Below are positions 1 to 9,998 of a stretch of DNA of 33,142 nt, one piece after another. The notes beneath the pieces are model-generated. The model searched no databases and had not been told where the DNA came from. It saw only the letters and a program-made list of their open reading frames with translations. The stretch is from Acidimicrobiales bacterium (GTDB lineage: Bacteria > Actinomycetota > Acidimicrobiia > Acidimicrobiales > Iamiaceae): NCBI GenBank assembly GCA_030447445.1, contig JAUJOW010000014.1, positions 1 through 33,142 of the forward strand, in the 5' to 3' direction. Within the stretch, counting starts at the first letter, position 1. Each line of letters begins with the position of its first letter. The position numbers were made by a program, and so were the translations under genes.

Positions 1-192
1 GAGGCCGAGCGCCCCGCCCCGCCCGAGCCCCACCCTCCCGAGCCCCCGGTGCCCCATGACCGCGGGGGCGTCGCCGCCGGCCCGCCGCCGCCCGCCCCCC
101 CCCCCCCCGGCGGGGGCCGGGGGGGGGGGGGGCCCCCCCCCCGCGCCCCCCGCCGCCGATCACCGCAGAGTTCGACCGCCGGAGCGGGGTGA
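1..192 (+). other. Low-complexity C/G homopolymer stretch, possible tail of a Pro/Gly-rich protein
   Basis: Positions about 95-150 consist almost only of long C runs followed by long G runs and C runs again. Frame 1 is open from the first base to a TGA at 190-192. Its first 18 codons (rich in Glu, Pro, Ala, with G or C in nearly all third positions) look like normal coding sequence of this genome, so this may be the proline-rich C-terminus of a gene entering from the left. The homopolymer part gives only Pro/Gly/Ala runs and cannot be assigned a function. It could equally be a contig-end sequencing artefact. No promoter or RNA is visible here. Confidence 0.3.
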
Positions 193-206
193 GTCCGAGT
201 GTGGCC

Positions 207-749
207 TCAGCCGTGCTCTTGGCGGGAGGTCAGCGAGGAGCCCTCCCGCCAGCGGGCGAGGGTCCACAACAGGTCTGACAGGCGGTTCAGGTAGGCCACC
301 GCCGACGAGTCCACGCCGACGACAGCCAGCGCCGCCCGCTCGGCCCGGCGGGTCACAGCGCGGGCCAGGTCGAGCAGCGCCGCCGTGCGCTCCTGGCCTG
401 GGACGACGAACTCGGTCGGCGCCTCGAACCGTCTGGCGATCTCGTCGATCCGGGCCTCGAGGGCGGTCACCATCTCGGGGGTCACGAGGCTCTCGTCCGG
501 GGTGAGCTTGTGGCGGTTGGCCTCGTCGGTGGCCAGCTCGGCCATCAACACCCACAGGCCGCGCTCGACGGCCACGAGCACCTCGTCGAGGTCGCTGCCC
601 CGCTCGGCTTCGGCCCGGGCCACGCCGATGGCCGCCTGGGCTTCGTCGACGGTGCCCACGGCCACCGGGCGAGGCGAGTCCTTGCGAACCCGCCCCCCGT
701 AGAGCAGCCCGGTGGTCCCGTCGTCGCCCTTTCGGGTGTAGATGTTCAC
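207..749 (-). CDS. Cob(I)alamin adenosyltransferase, PduO type
   Basis: 180 residues. It transfers the adenosyl group of ATP to cob(I)alamin in the cytoplasm, making coenzyme B12. The N-terminal YTRKGDDGTTG motif (residues 4-14) is the ATP-binding signature of PduO-type enzymes. The C-terminal half holds the RAVTRRAERA helix and the LNRLSDLLW motif typical of the family, and the length matches. The GTG at 749-747 is chosen because the family motif begins three codons later; the open frame continues upstream to 1133 but gives only Arg/Pro-rich shadow sequence. A TAGGCT element at 795-790 could be the -10 box. The gene is divergent from the lipoprotein at 902 and about 750 bp from the B12-dependent metH, so it fits local B12 metabolism. 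Confidence 0.93.
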   Translation of the reverse strand: MNIYTRKGDDGTTGLLYGGRVRKDSPRPVAVGTVDEAQAAIGVARAEAERGSDLDEVLVAVERGLWVLMAELATDEANRHKLTPDESLVTPEMVTALEARIDEIARRFEAPTEFVVPGQERTAALLDLARAVTRRAERAALAVVGVDSSAVAYLNRLSDLLWTLARWREGSSLTSRQEHG

Positions 750-901
750 GAGCCGACAGCGGCCGCCGTGGGGGGAGCCATGCCGGCCGAGCCTACGAGC
801 GGTGGGGCGGATCCCGAACGAAGGCGCTGGTGGTCGGCGTTCGACGGCGAGCGGGCTGTTTTCTCCGAGGGGACGAGGGCGACGGCGGTAGGGTCGCCCT
901 G

Positions 902-1429
902 GTGGGTCGAACCCTCGCTGCCTGCCTTCTGGCCCTCGCTCTCCCGGTCGCTTGCGGCAGCGGTGACGAGGATGGCGGCGGTCCGGTGTCCTCGGAGCGC
1001 TCGACGACGACCTCGACCACGGTGCTGGGCCCCGAGACCGACATCTGCGCCTGGTTGCCCACCACGGCCCTGGCCGAGGTGGGCGGGAAGCCGGTGAGCG
1101 AGGCGGTCCCCGCCGACGACGGCGAGGGGGCACCCCGGTGCACCTACCTCCTCGGTGAGGACCGGGTGGCGTCGATCGACCTGCTCGTGTACCCGGACGA
1201 CGGGCCGGCCCGGTTCGAGTCCGGCCGCACCGTTGACAAGTCGCGGCCGGTCCCCGGGGTGGGCGACGACGCCTACTGGCGGCCGGACTTCCACGCGCTC
1301 AGCGTGTTGCTCGGGGAACGGGCCTTCACCATCGAGCTCAACCTCTTCCCGCCCCTGCCCGATGAGCACGAGCGGGCCCAGCGGCTCGCCCCCGCCGTCA
1401 TCACCAAGCTCGAGGAGCTGGACCAGTGA
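902..1429 (+). CDS. Small secreted lipoprotein, DUF3558-like
   Basis: 175 residues from a GTG start. The N-terminus is a short basic segment, a hydrophobic stretch rich in Ala and Leu, and a lipobox-like LPVAC with the lipidated Cys at residue 18, followed by a Gly/Ser/Thr-rich linker. The mature part contains two Cys residues in the contexts ICAWLP and RCTYLL, with an intervening acidic segment. This resembles the small actinobacterial DUF3558 lipoproteins, whose function is not settled. Upstream in-frame starts (830, for example) would put an Arg-rich, unlikely segment ahead of the signal peptide. It lies 68 bp before metH on the same strand, with no sign of functional linkage. The lipoprotein call is firm; the family call is tentative. 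Confidence 0.75.
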   Translation: MGRTLAACLLALALPVACGSGDEDGGGPVSSERSTTTSTTVLGPETDICAWLPTTALAEVGGKPVSEAVPADDGEGAPRCTYLLGEDRVASIDLLVYPDDGPARFESGRTVDKSRPVPGVGDDAYWRPDFHALSVLLGERAFTIELNLFPPLPDEHERAQRLAPAVITKLEELDQ

Positions 1430-1485
1430 GGGAGCCGCAGGCGAGCGAACCACCATCTCGGTTCGGGGCCGCCGAGGCCGATCGG

Positions 1486-1491
1486 TAGCCT
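1486..1491 (+). promoter_or_regulatory. Candidate -10 box of metH (leaderless)
   Basis: TAGCCT fits the actinobacterial TAnnnT -10 consensus and ends 6 nt before the GTG start of metH, the geometry expected for a leaderless mRNA. No good Shine-Dalgarno sequence precedes the GTG, and the -35 region (TTCGGG, 18 bp upstream) is poor. The gap is too short for a cobalamin riboswitch and shows no B12-box sequence. Confidence 0.35.
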
Positions 1492-1497
1492 TTCCGC

Positions 1498-4971
<3,474 letters not shown>

Positions 4972-5023
4972 GCCTCTCGCTCATCGGCGTGATGCATGGG
5001 ACGACCTCATAGCTACTGTCTCG

Positions 5024-5895
5024 ATGAGGGATCGAACTCCCGAGGATCCGGGCCGTCGGTCGTTCTTCGGAACTGCGGGTGCGACGGTCGCAGTGGGCGC
5101 CGCCGGAAGTGTGCTGTGGTCAACACCCGCAGGCGCTCGGACCAGCCCGTACATCAAGGAAGCCAATCGCATGCCGTCCACGGCATCCACTTCAACCAGA
5201 CCCGCGGATCCGGCTTCGAGTTCGCGGACTCCATGCATCAGCTCCACTCGGTGATCGTCTCGTACTGCACCGGCGACGGGATCAGGCTGCAAGGTGACTC
5301 CGAGAAGGCAGACAACCCCGACGCTCGGCTTCGTGGGGCCCATGTCGCCTTCTGCGAGATCCGGGTTTGTGACGGCATCGGTCTCCACCTCCTCCACGCG
5401 TCGGACTGCTTCCTCCACTCCATCGACATCGGCACCACGCAAGGACACGGCTACGTCATCAATGGCGGCAACACGCGGATGACCAACTGGAAGGCGTTCT
5501 TCGCCGGACGGTTGACCGGCACCGAGGCCAGTGACGGGATCCACTGGCTCGGGAGTCGCGGCGTCATCGTCGGCTCTGAAGCGCAGGACTGCGGGGGCAA
5601 TGGCTTCTACCTCAACGCGAACTCGCTGAGCACGTCCGGTCTGCTCAGCGACAGCAACGGTGTGCACGCTGCGGCCTCCTCGGCTGGTTTCGTGTTGGAC
5701 GACGTGACCAACTCGGTGATCGAGGGGATGGCCTTGGACCGCAACCGGAGCGGTGCGCGCACGCAGGACTACGCCCTCCAGTATCTGGGCACCGTGGCGG
5801 ACAACATCATCCAGGTCGCCTACCGCACACCGGCGGTGGGGCCGGAGAACGGAACGCTTGGCACCGGGAACAACAGGATCGTCGTGGGTTCGTGA
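5024..5895 (+). pseudogene. Broken Tat-exported right-handed beta-helix (pectate-lyase-like) protein
   Basis: The 5' part, in the frame starting at ATG 5024, encodes a clear Tat signal (GRRSFFGTAG, then an Ala/Gly/Val hydrophobic run and TPAGA). That frame then loses sense and stops at 5254. From about 5165 the reading frame ending at 5895 encodes a typical beta-helix: HGIHFNQTRGSGFEF, GDGIRL, GNGFYLN and similar turns with Gly-x-Gly and Asn ladders. The two parts are in different frames. The expected N-terminal beta-helix segment (in the pectate-lyase-3 type, a GDGVTDDT-like motif) is missing, so an out-of-frame internal deletion near 5150-5175 is the simplest explanation. The unbroken downstream frame alone (from 4996) would have no export signal. 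The product was probably a secreted polysaccharide-binding or -cleaving protein. Confidence 0.7.
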
Positions 5896-6280
5896 CGGAA
5901 CACGAGGGCCATGGGGTCGGTGCCTTCGCCATTACGGTTCCCAACCGGTGGTTCCCCATCGGAGACCCACTCCTTCCGCATCCGCAGTCGTGAGCGCAGC
6001 TCGACGCGTTGGCCGTTCGTCCCCTGGGTGGGCCGGCTCCACCGGCGGTTCGCCACCGCCCGAAACTTCAGACCACGGGACCTCCGGACGCTCCTCGAGC
6101 CGGTCGGCTTCGAGGAGGCCGGCAGATTGGCTGCTGCCCCGCTTCGGGCGACAAGCCAGACTCGGCAGGGTGATCCGACCGGCGATGTCCGTCGTCGAAC
6201 GCACCCCGCTCCGCCGCTTCGGTGTATCGGTGGTGGCAGTCTTCGTGAAACCGTCATTGTCGAAGCCAGTGGGAGACTGA
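5892..6280 (+). pseudogene. Decayed C-terminal remnant of a class I SAM methyltransferase
   Basis: Three frames read consecutively rebuild the end of a methyltransferase. FAITVPNRWFPI (to 5960) is in the frame of GTG 5892. ETHSFRI through LLEPVGFEE (5962 to about 6115) is one base shifted. WLLPRFGRQ through RTPLRRFGVSVVAVF (about 6125-6250, stop 6280) is shifted again. The first shift fits a single extra G at 5961. VPNRxFPxETH followed by an RxFGVS-type tail is typical of methyltransferases in glycan-related loci. The SAM-binding N-terminal two thirds is absent. With the broken beta-helix gene it abuts, this marks 5024-6280 as a region of gene decay rather than one sequencing error. Confidence 0.6.
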
Positions 6281-6281
6281 T

Positions 6282-7034
6282 GTGCGCAAGGTTCGGTCGC
6301 CGTTCCTGGTCGCTGCCACGTTGGCTTCGCTGACCATTGCCTTCGTCGGGTGCGAACCGACGGAACAAGATCTCCACTACCGGTTCAGTGCCGTCAACGA
6401 TCCCGTGCGCTCTGTCGCGGATGACAGCAGTCATGGACACACCGCGTCCGTCCGGTCGAACGGCGCCACGGGGGCGACGGTCGCAGCAATCACCCCCGGT
6501 TCCGGCGGCACTGGGGCGGCCGTGTCCTTCCCGGCCGCCTGCCCGAACTCGGATCCCACATGCCCCCGCGTCATGATCACGTCACCTGACGCATCGGACC
6601 TGAACCCCGGAGGGGCCAACTTCCGCTTCGGACTCAGGGTGCGCCTCACGCTGGACGACCTGACCTTCGACCATGGCTCGAACCTGATGCAGAAGGGCGG
6701 CTCCGACACAGCGCAGTGGAAGCTCCAGCTCGACGACCCGGCCAGCGGGCGCCCGAGCTGTGTCCTGCGTCCCGATGGCAACCTCTCTGCCCGGGTCCGA
6801 GTGACGGCGTCGGTCGGTGTGGCCGACGGGAGTTGGCACGAGGTCGCGTGCCAGCGGGAGGGCGACGTGCTTCGGATCCTCGTCGACGACCGCCCGGCAG
6901 GCAGCAAAGCACTGCCAGCCACCTTCAGCGTGACGCCCAGATGTCAACCGCTGGTCATCGGAGGGAACGGCACCGCCCTTCGGAACGACCAGTACCACGG
7001 CGACCTCGACGAGGTCTACTTCGACCGCGACTGA
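6282..7034 (+). CDS. Secreted lipoprotein with LamG / concanavalin A-like domain
   Basis: 250 residues. The signal peptide ends in a lipobox (FVGC, lipidated Cys24) followed by EPTEQD. The mature part has the LamG/pentraxin-like plan: YRFSAVNDPVRSVADDSS near the start (usually followed by G.G....G), FRFGLRVRLT, NLMQKGG, WKLQLDD, a DGSWHEVAC strand, LRILVDDRPAG, LVIGGNG and a terminal GDLDEVYF. Such domains usually bind carbohydrates or cell-surface ligands outside the cell. The GTG start has a GGGAGA ribosome-binding site at 6271-6276. It directly follows the decayed methyltransferase and ends 29 bp from the convergent polymerase gene. The exact ligand cannot be read from sequence. Confidence 0.8.
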   Translation: MRKVRSPFLVAATLASLTIAFVGCEPTEQDLHYRFSAVNDPVRSVADDSSHGHTASVRSNGATGATVAAITPGSGGTGAAVSFPAACPNSDPTCPRVMITSPDASDLNPGGANFRFGLRVRLTLDDLTFDHGSNLMQKGGSDTAQWKLQLDDPASGRPSCVLRPDGNLSARVRVTASVGVADGSWHEVACQREGDVLRILVDDRPAGSKALPATFSVTPRCQPLVIGGNGTALRNDQYHGDLDEVYFDRD

Positions 7035-7053
7035 GCACCGCCCGAGGGGGTGC
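7035..7053. terminator. Hairpin between convergent genes
   Basis: GCACC (7035-7039) and GGTGC (7049-7053) are perfect inverted repeats, with two further C-G pairs possible inside. The hairpin begins directly after the LamG gene stop and lies 11 bp beyond the stop of the convergent polymerase gene, so it could end transcripts from both sides. It lacks a U-tract. Confidence 0.35.
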
Positions 7054-7063
7054 AGGATGGCCG

Positions 7064-7993
7064 TCACCCACGCTCGACCTCATCCGGCCCTCGGAGTAGG
7101 GCCAGTCGCTGGGTGCAGGTCGCGGCGAGGGAGAAGAGGTCGCCGTGGCGTTCGATCCGCTCGAGCACCTCGGGGGCCTCGAACGACAGTGAGGCGTCGT
7201 CGGCGGCGGCGGCCACCTCGTCCCAGGTGACCGGCGCCGACACCGTGGGCCGGGGCCGGGCCCGCAGGGAGTAGACGCACACCGTGGTCTTGTGGCGGCT
7301 GTTCTGGCTCCAGTCGACGAAGACCTTCCCGCCCCGCACGTCCTTGCGCATCGTGGTGAGCACCAAGGCGGGGTGGGCGCGCTCGATGGCCTGGCCGACG
7401 GCACGGGCGAACGACGACGCGTGGTCATGGGTATGGGCGGCGCCGGCATTGAGGGGCACGTAGACCTGGAGGCCCTTCGAGCCCGAGGTCTTGGCCACGC
7501 AGTCGAGATCGATGCCGGCCAGCACGTCTCGCACCCAGAGCGCCACCTCGGCGCACTCGGGCATGGCCGCCGGAGCGCCCGGGTCGAGATCGAACACCAC
7601 CATCTGGGGTGACTCGATGTCATCGGCGCGGGCCATCGGCGCGTGCAGCTCGAGGGCAGCGAGGTTGGCCGCCCACACCACAGCGGCGACCGAGTCGAGC
7701 ACGCAGTAGCCGATGGCGCCACCGCTGTCGCCGGGGCCCTCGGCAGTGCCCACCCAGTCGGGTCGGTGCGACGGGCACCGCTTCTCGTAGAACGACTGGC
7801 CGTCGACACCGTTCGGGAAGCGTCGCAGGGTGATCCCCCGGTCGCCGAGGTGGGTGAGGAGCACCGGGGCGACGCGGGCGTAGTAGTCGATGACCTCGCC
7901 CTTGGTGAAGCCGGTCTCGGGGTACAGCACCTTGTCGAGGTTGGACAGCCCCAACCGCCGTCCCTCGACGACGGTCTCGGTGCGGTCGGCCAC
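7064..7993 (-). CDS. ligD: LigD-type polymerase/primase domain protein (NHEJ)
   Basis: 309 residues, a stand-alone LigD polymerase (archaeo-eukaryotic primase superfamily) without ligase or phosphoesterase domains. Such enzymes fill gaps, preferably with ribonucleotides, during Ku-dependent end joining. The catalytic acidic pair is in VVFDLDPG (Asp135, Asp137). The nucleotide-binding motif is TSGSKGLQVYVPL (169-181), and the third Asp is in VFVDWSQN (Asp227). LigD polymerases such as that of M. tuberculosis carry His where Gln176 stands here, which may place this protein in a separate Prim-Pol subgroup. The gene starts 11 bp after the Ku gene, implying one transcript. No ATP-dependent ligase gene is present in the window. 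Confidence 0.93.
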   Translation of the reverse strand: MADRTETVVEGRRLGLSNLDKVLYPETGFTKGEVIDYYARVAPVLLTHLGDRGITLRRFPNGVDGQSFYEKRCPSHRPDWVGTAEGPGDSGGAIGYCVLDSVAAVVWAANLAALELHAPMARADDIESPQMVVFDLDPGAPAAMPECAEVALWVRDVLAGIDLDCVAKTSGSKGLQVYVPLNAGAAHTHDHASSFARAVGQAIERAHPALVLTTMRKDVRGGKVFVDWSQNSRHKTTVCVYSLRARPRPTVSAPVTWDEVAAAADDASLSFEAPEVLERIERHGDLFSLAATCTQRLALLRGPDEVERG

Positions 7994-8004
7994 GCCCGGC
8001 CCGC

Positions 8005-8880
8005 TCAGGCCGACTTGCGCTTCCGGGGCTTCTGGGCCGCCGGGGCCGGCTCAGCGGCCTCGTCAGTCGGGGCTGCCGTGGGATGGCGTTGGCGGGATTT
8101 CTTTGCCGCCGAGACGCTGGCCTCGAGCGCCGCCATGAGGTCCACCACCTTCTCGGCCGCCGGTTCGGCGGGAGCCTCGACCACCTCCGTGGCCCCCGAC
8201 GCCTTGCGCTCGATCAGCTCCAGCACCCGCTCCCGATGGGTGTCGTGGAACTGCTCGGGCTGGAACTCGGTGGCCAGGGACTCCACGAGCTGGCGGGCCA
8301 TGGCCAGCTCCCGGTCGGAGATCTCCGCCTCGTCGATGGCCTCGAGCTCGCCGATCTCGGCCGGGTCGTTCAGCTCGTCGGCGTAGATCATGGTCGAGAG
8401 CATCAGCCGCCCGTCGACGGGCCGGACCGCTCCGAGGTACTGCTTGGTCCGCATCACGAAGCGGGCGATGCCAACCTTGCCGGTCTCCTCCATGGCGTGG
8501 TAGAGCAGCGCGTAGGGCTTGAGCGTGGCCTTGTCGGGGGCGACGTAGTAGGCGGCGTCGTAGAAGACCGGGTCGATGTCGGCGATGTCGACGAACTCCT
8601 CGATCTCCACGGTGCGGGACGCCTCGGGGTCGAGGGCGGCCAACTCCTCGTCGGTGACGATGACGTACTGGCCCGAGGAGAGCTGGTAGCCCTTGGCCAG
8701 CGCCTCGGCCGGCACCTCGGACTCGTCGGCGTCGGACACCCGCTTCTGCTTGATGCGGGAGTTGGTCCGGGTGTCGATCTGATTGAAGTGCACGGTCTTG
8801 CGGGAGACGGCGTTGTAGAGCTTGATCGGGATGTTGACCAACCCGAAGCTGATGGCCCCGCTCCAGATGGCTCTCGGCAT
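8005..8880 (-). CDS. ku: Non-homologous end joining protein Ku
   Basis: 291 residues. Bacterial Ku is a homodimer that binds double-strand break ends and recruits LigD. The N-terminus MPRAIWSGAISFGLVNIPIK is the classic family start and fixes ATG 8880; the frame stays open to 9198 but without Ku-like sequence. The core (to about 250) holds YQLSSGQYVIVTDEEL and YYVAPDK. The tail is a Lys/Arg- and Ala/Pro-rich extension ending KPRKRKSA, as in many actinobacterial Ku proteins whose basic C-termini aid DNA binding. It is transcribed with the downstream polymerase gene and possibly with the membrane protein 56 bp upstream. Confidence 0.97.
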   Translation of the reverse strand: MPRAIWSGAISFGLVNIPIKLYNAVSRKTVHFNQIDTRTNSRIKQKRVSDADESEVPAEALAKGYQLSSGQYVIVTDEELAALDPEASRTVEIEEFVDIADIDPVFYDAAYYVAPDKATLKPYALLYHAMEETGKVGIARFVMRTKQYLGAVRPVDGRLMLSTMIYADELNDPAEIGELEAIDEAEISDRELAMARQLVESLATEFQPEQFHDTHRERVLELIERKASGATEVVEAPAEPAAEKVVDLMAALEASVSAAKKSRQRHPTAAPTDEAAEPAPAAQKPRKRKSA

Positions 8881-8936
8881 GCCACCAGTGTGCCTCGTGA
8901 GCGCACTCCTTGAACAGTGGCAACACCAGCCACAGA

Positions 8937-9791
8937 TCAGGCGAGGAGAGCCCGGGCCACGAGATCGGTGCCGAAGGCGGTGAGGATGGCCAGATAGAGC
9001 AGCCCGGTGGCCGCCATCACCGCCGAGTAGGCCCGCTCCCGCAGGGCGGCTCGCGTCACACCCACCAGGGCCACGGTGGTGAGCGCGCAGGCCACCCACA
9101 TCCAGCCCAGGATGCCGCCGTAGCCGTCGTCGATGGTGCCCGAGAGGACCGACGCCATCCCGGTGGGCACGAGCAGGGCGGCGACCTCGAAGGGCCACAG
9201 CACGGCGGTCCAGCGCACCAGCTCCAGGAGCGGCCCGCGGGTCAGCCCGGGCTGCACGAGGTACCAGTGGCCGAGCAGCATGGCGTCGGACACGCTGCCG
9301 AGGAAGAGGGCACCCACCGCGAGGCGGACCACGGCCAGCCAGGCCGGGTCGCCGGCCTCCAGGCCCGCAGCCACGAGGCCGACGGCCCCGACCAGCGGGG
9401 CCACAAGGTCGAGCGCCGGCGGGAACTCGGCCACGCTCGGATCGGGACCATCGCTGCGCTCCCGGTCGATCCCGGTCATAGCCGCCACCCGGGCGCTGCG
9501 GCGCTCGACACGCGCCCGTTCGCCGACCACCCCAGCCCGTCGCCGTCGCACGGAGACGGCGAGGGCACCGCCGGCGGCCAGCACCACCAACATTGCGGCG
9601 GCGTCGCGGATTGGGACCGGCTCGACGGCTCGGCCCACCACCACCGAGGCGAGGGCCAGGACGAGGTAGACGGCTCGCAGCAGCCAGCCGTAGCCGATGC
9701 CGACCTCACGACGGCGGGTGGTCACCCAACAGAAGGCCAGACCGCCGACGGCCCACTGCAGGAGGAACGAGGCGGCGTCGAGGCGGATCAT
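8937..9791 (-). CDS. Polytopic membrane protein of unknown function
   Basis: 284 residues with about seven or eight hydrophobic segments, and a hydrophilic Arg-rich segment around residues 80-125. It opens with IRLDAASFLLQWAVGGLAF. A notable motif is LGHWYLVQPGL in the middle, which sits at the start of a membrane segment. I do not recognise the family. It may be distantly related to membrane subunits of the phenylacetyl-CoA/haem-copper type, but that is a guess. ATG 9791 is the first start at the hydrophobic N-terminus; ATG 9878 would add 29 residues. It is co-directional with ku (56 bp gap) and divergent from the beta-propeller gene at 9999. Confidence 0.75.
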   Translation of the reverse strand: MIRLDAASFLLQWAVGGLAFCWVTTRRREVGIGYGWLLRAVYLVLALASVVVGRAVEPVPIRDAAAMLVVLAAGGALAVSVRRRRAGVVGERARVERRSARVAAMTGIDRERSDGPDPSVAEFPPALDLVAPLVGAVGLVAAGLEAGDPAWLAVVRLAVGALFLGSVSDAMLLGHWYLVQPGLTRGPLLELVRWTAVLWPFEVAALLVPTGMASVLSGTIDDGYGGILGWMWVACALTTVALVGVTRAALRERAYSAVMAATGLLYLAILTAFGTDLVARALLA

Positions 9792-9926
9792 GATCGCGAC
9801 CACGAGCAAGGGGCACGGAATGTGCCCTGTCGACCTAGGATCCCACAGAGCGTGGTGGCGAAGGACATTCGAGCCCACCGCCCGAACACGCAGCGTGGCA
9901 CTCCCGAGGTTCCGTCACGGAGAGTG

Positions 9927-9955
9927 TTGCATCGACAGACCGTCGGTGGTACAAA
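9927..9955 (+). promoter_or_regulatory. Candidate promoter of the beta-propeller lipoprotein gene
   Basis: TTGCAT (9927-9932) and TACAAA (9950-9955) are separated by 17 bp in the 207-bp gap between the divergent genes starting at 9791 and 9999. Agreement with consensus is partial (about 3/6 and 4/6). The rest of this gap shows no other clear signal. Confidence 0.35.
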
Positions 9956-9998
9956 GGTGCCCATCACCAGAACGGTCCGAAGGGACGTGCACGGCGCA

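Noticed and set aside
1430..1497. Possible cobalamin riboswitch before metH
   Set aside because: Only 68 nt are available, there is no B12-box sequence, and a -10-like box sits 6 nt from the start.
8910..9998. Long open frame upstream of the beta-propeller signal peptide (998-residue frame)
   Set aside because: The first about 360 codons are antisense to the membrane protein gene, rich in His/Gly/Gln, and precede a clear lipoprotein signal at 9999. It is a GC-driven shadow frame.
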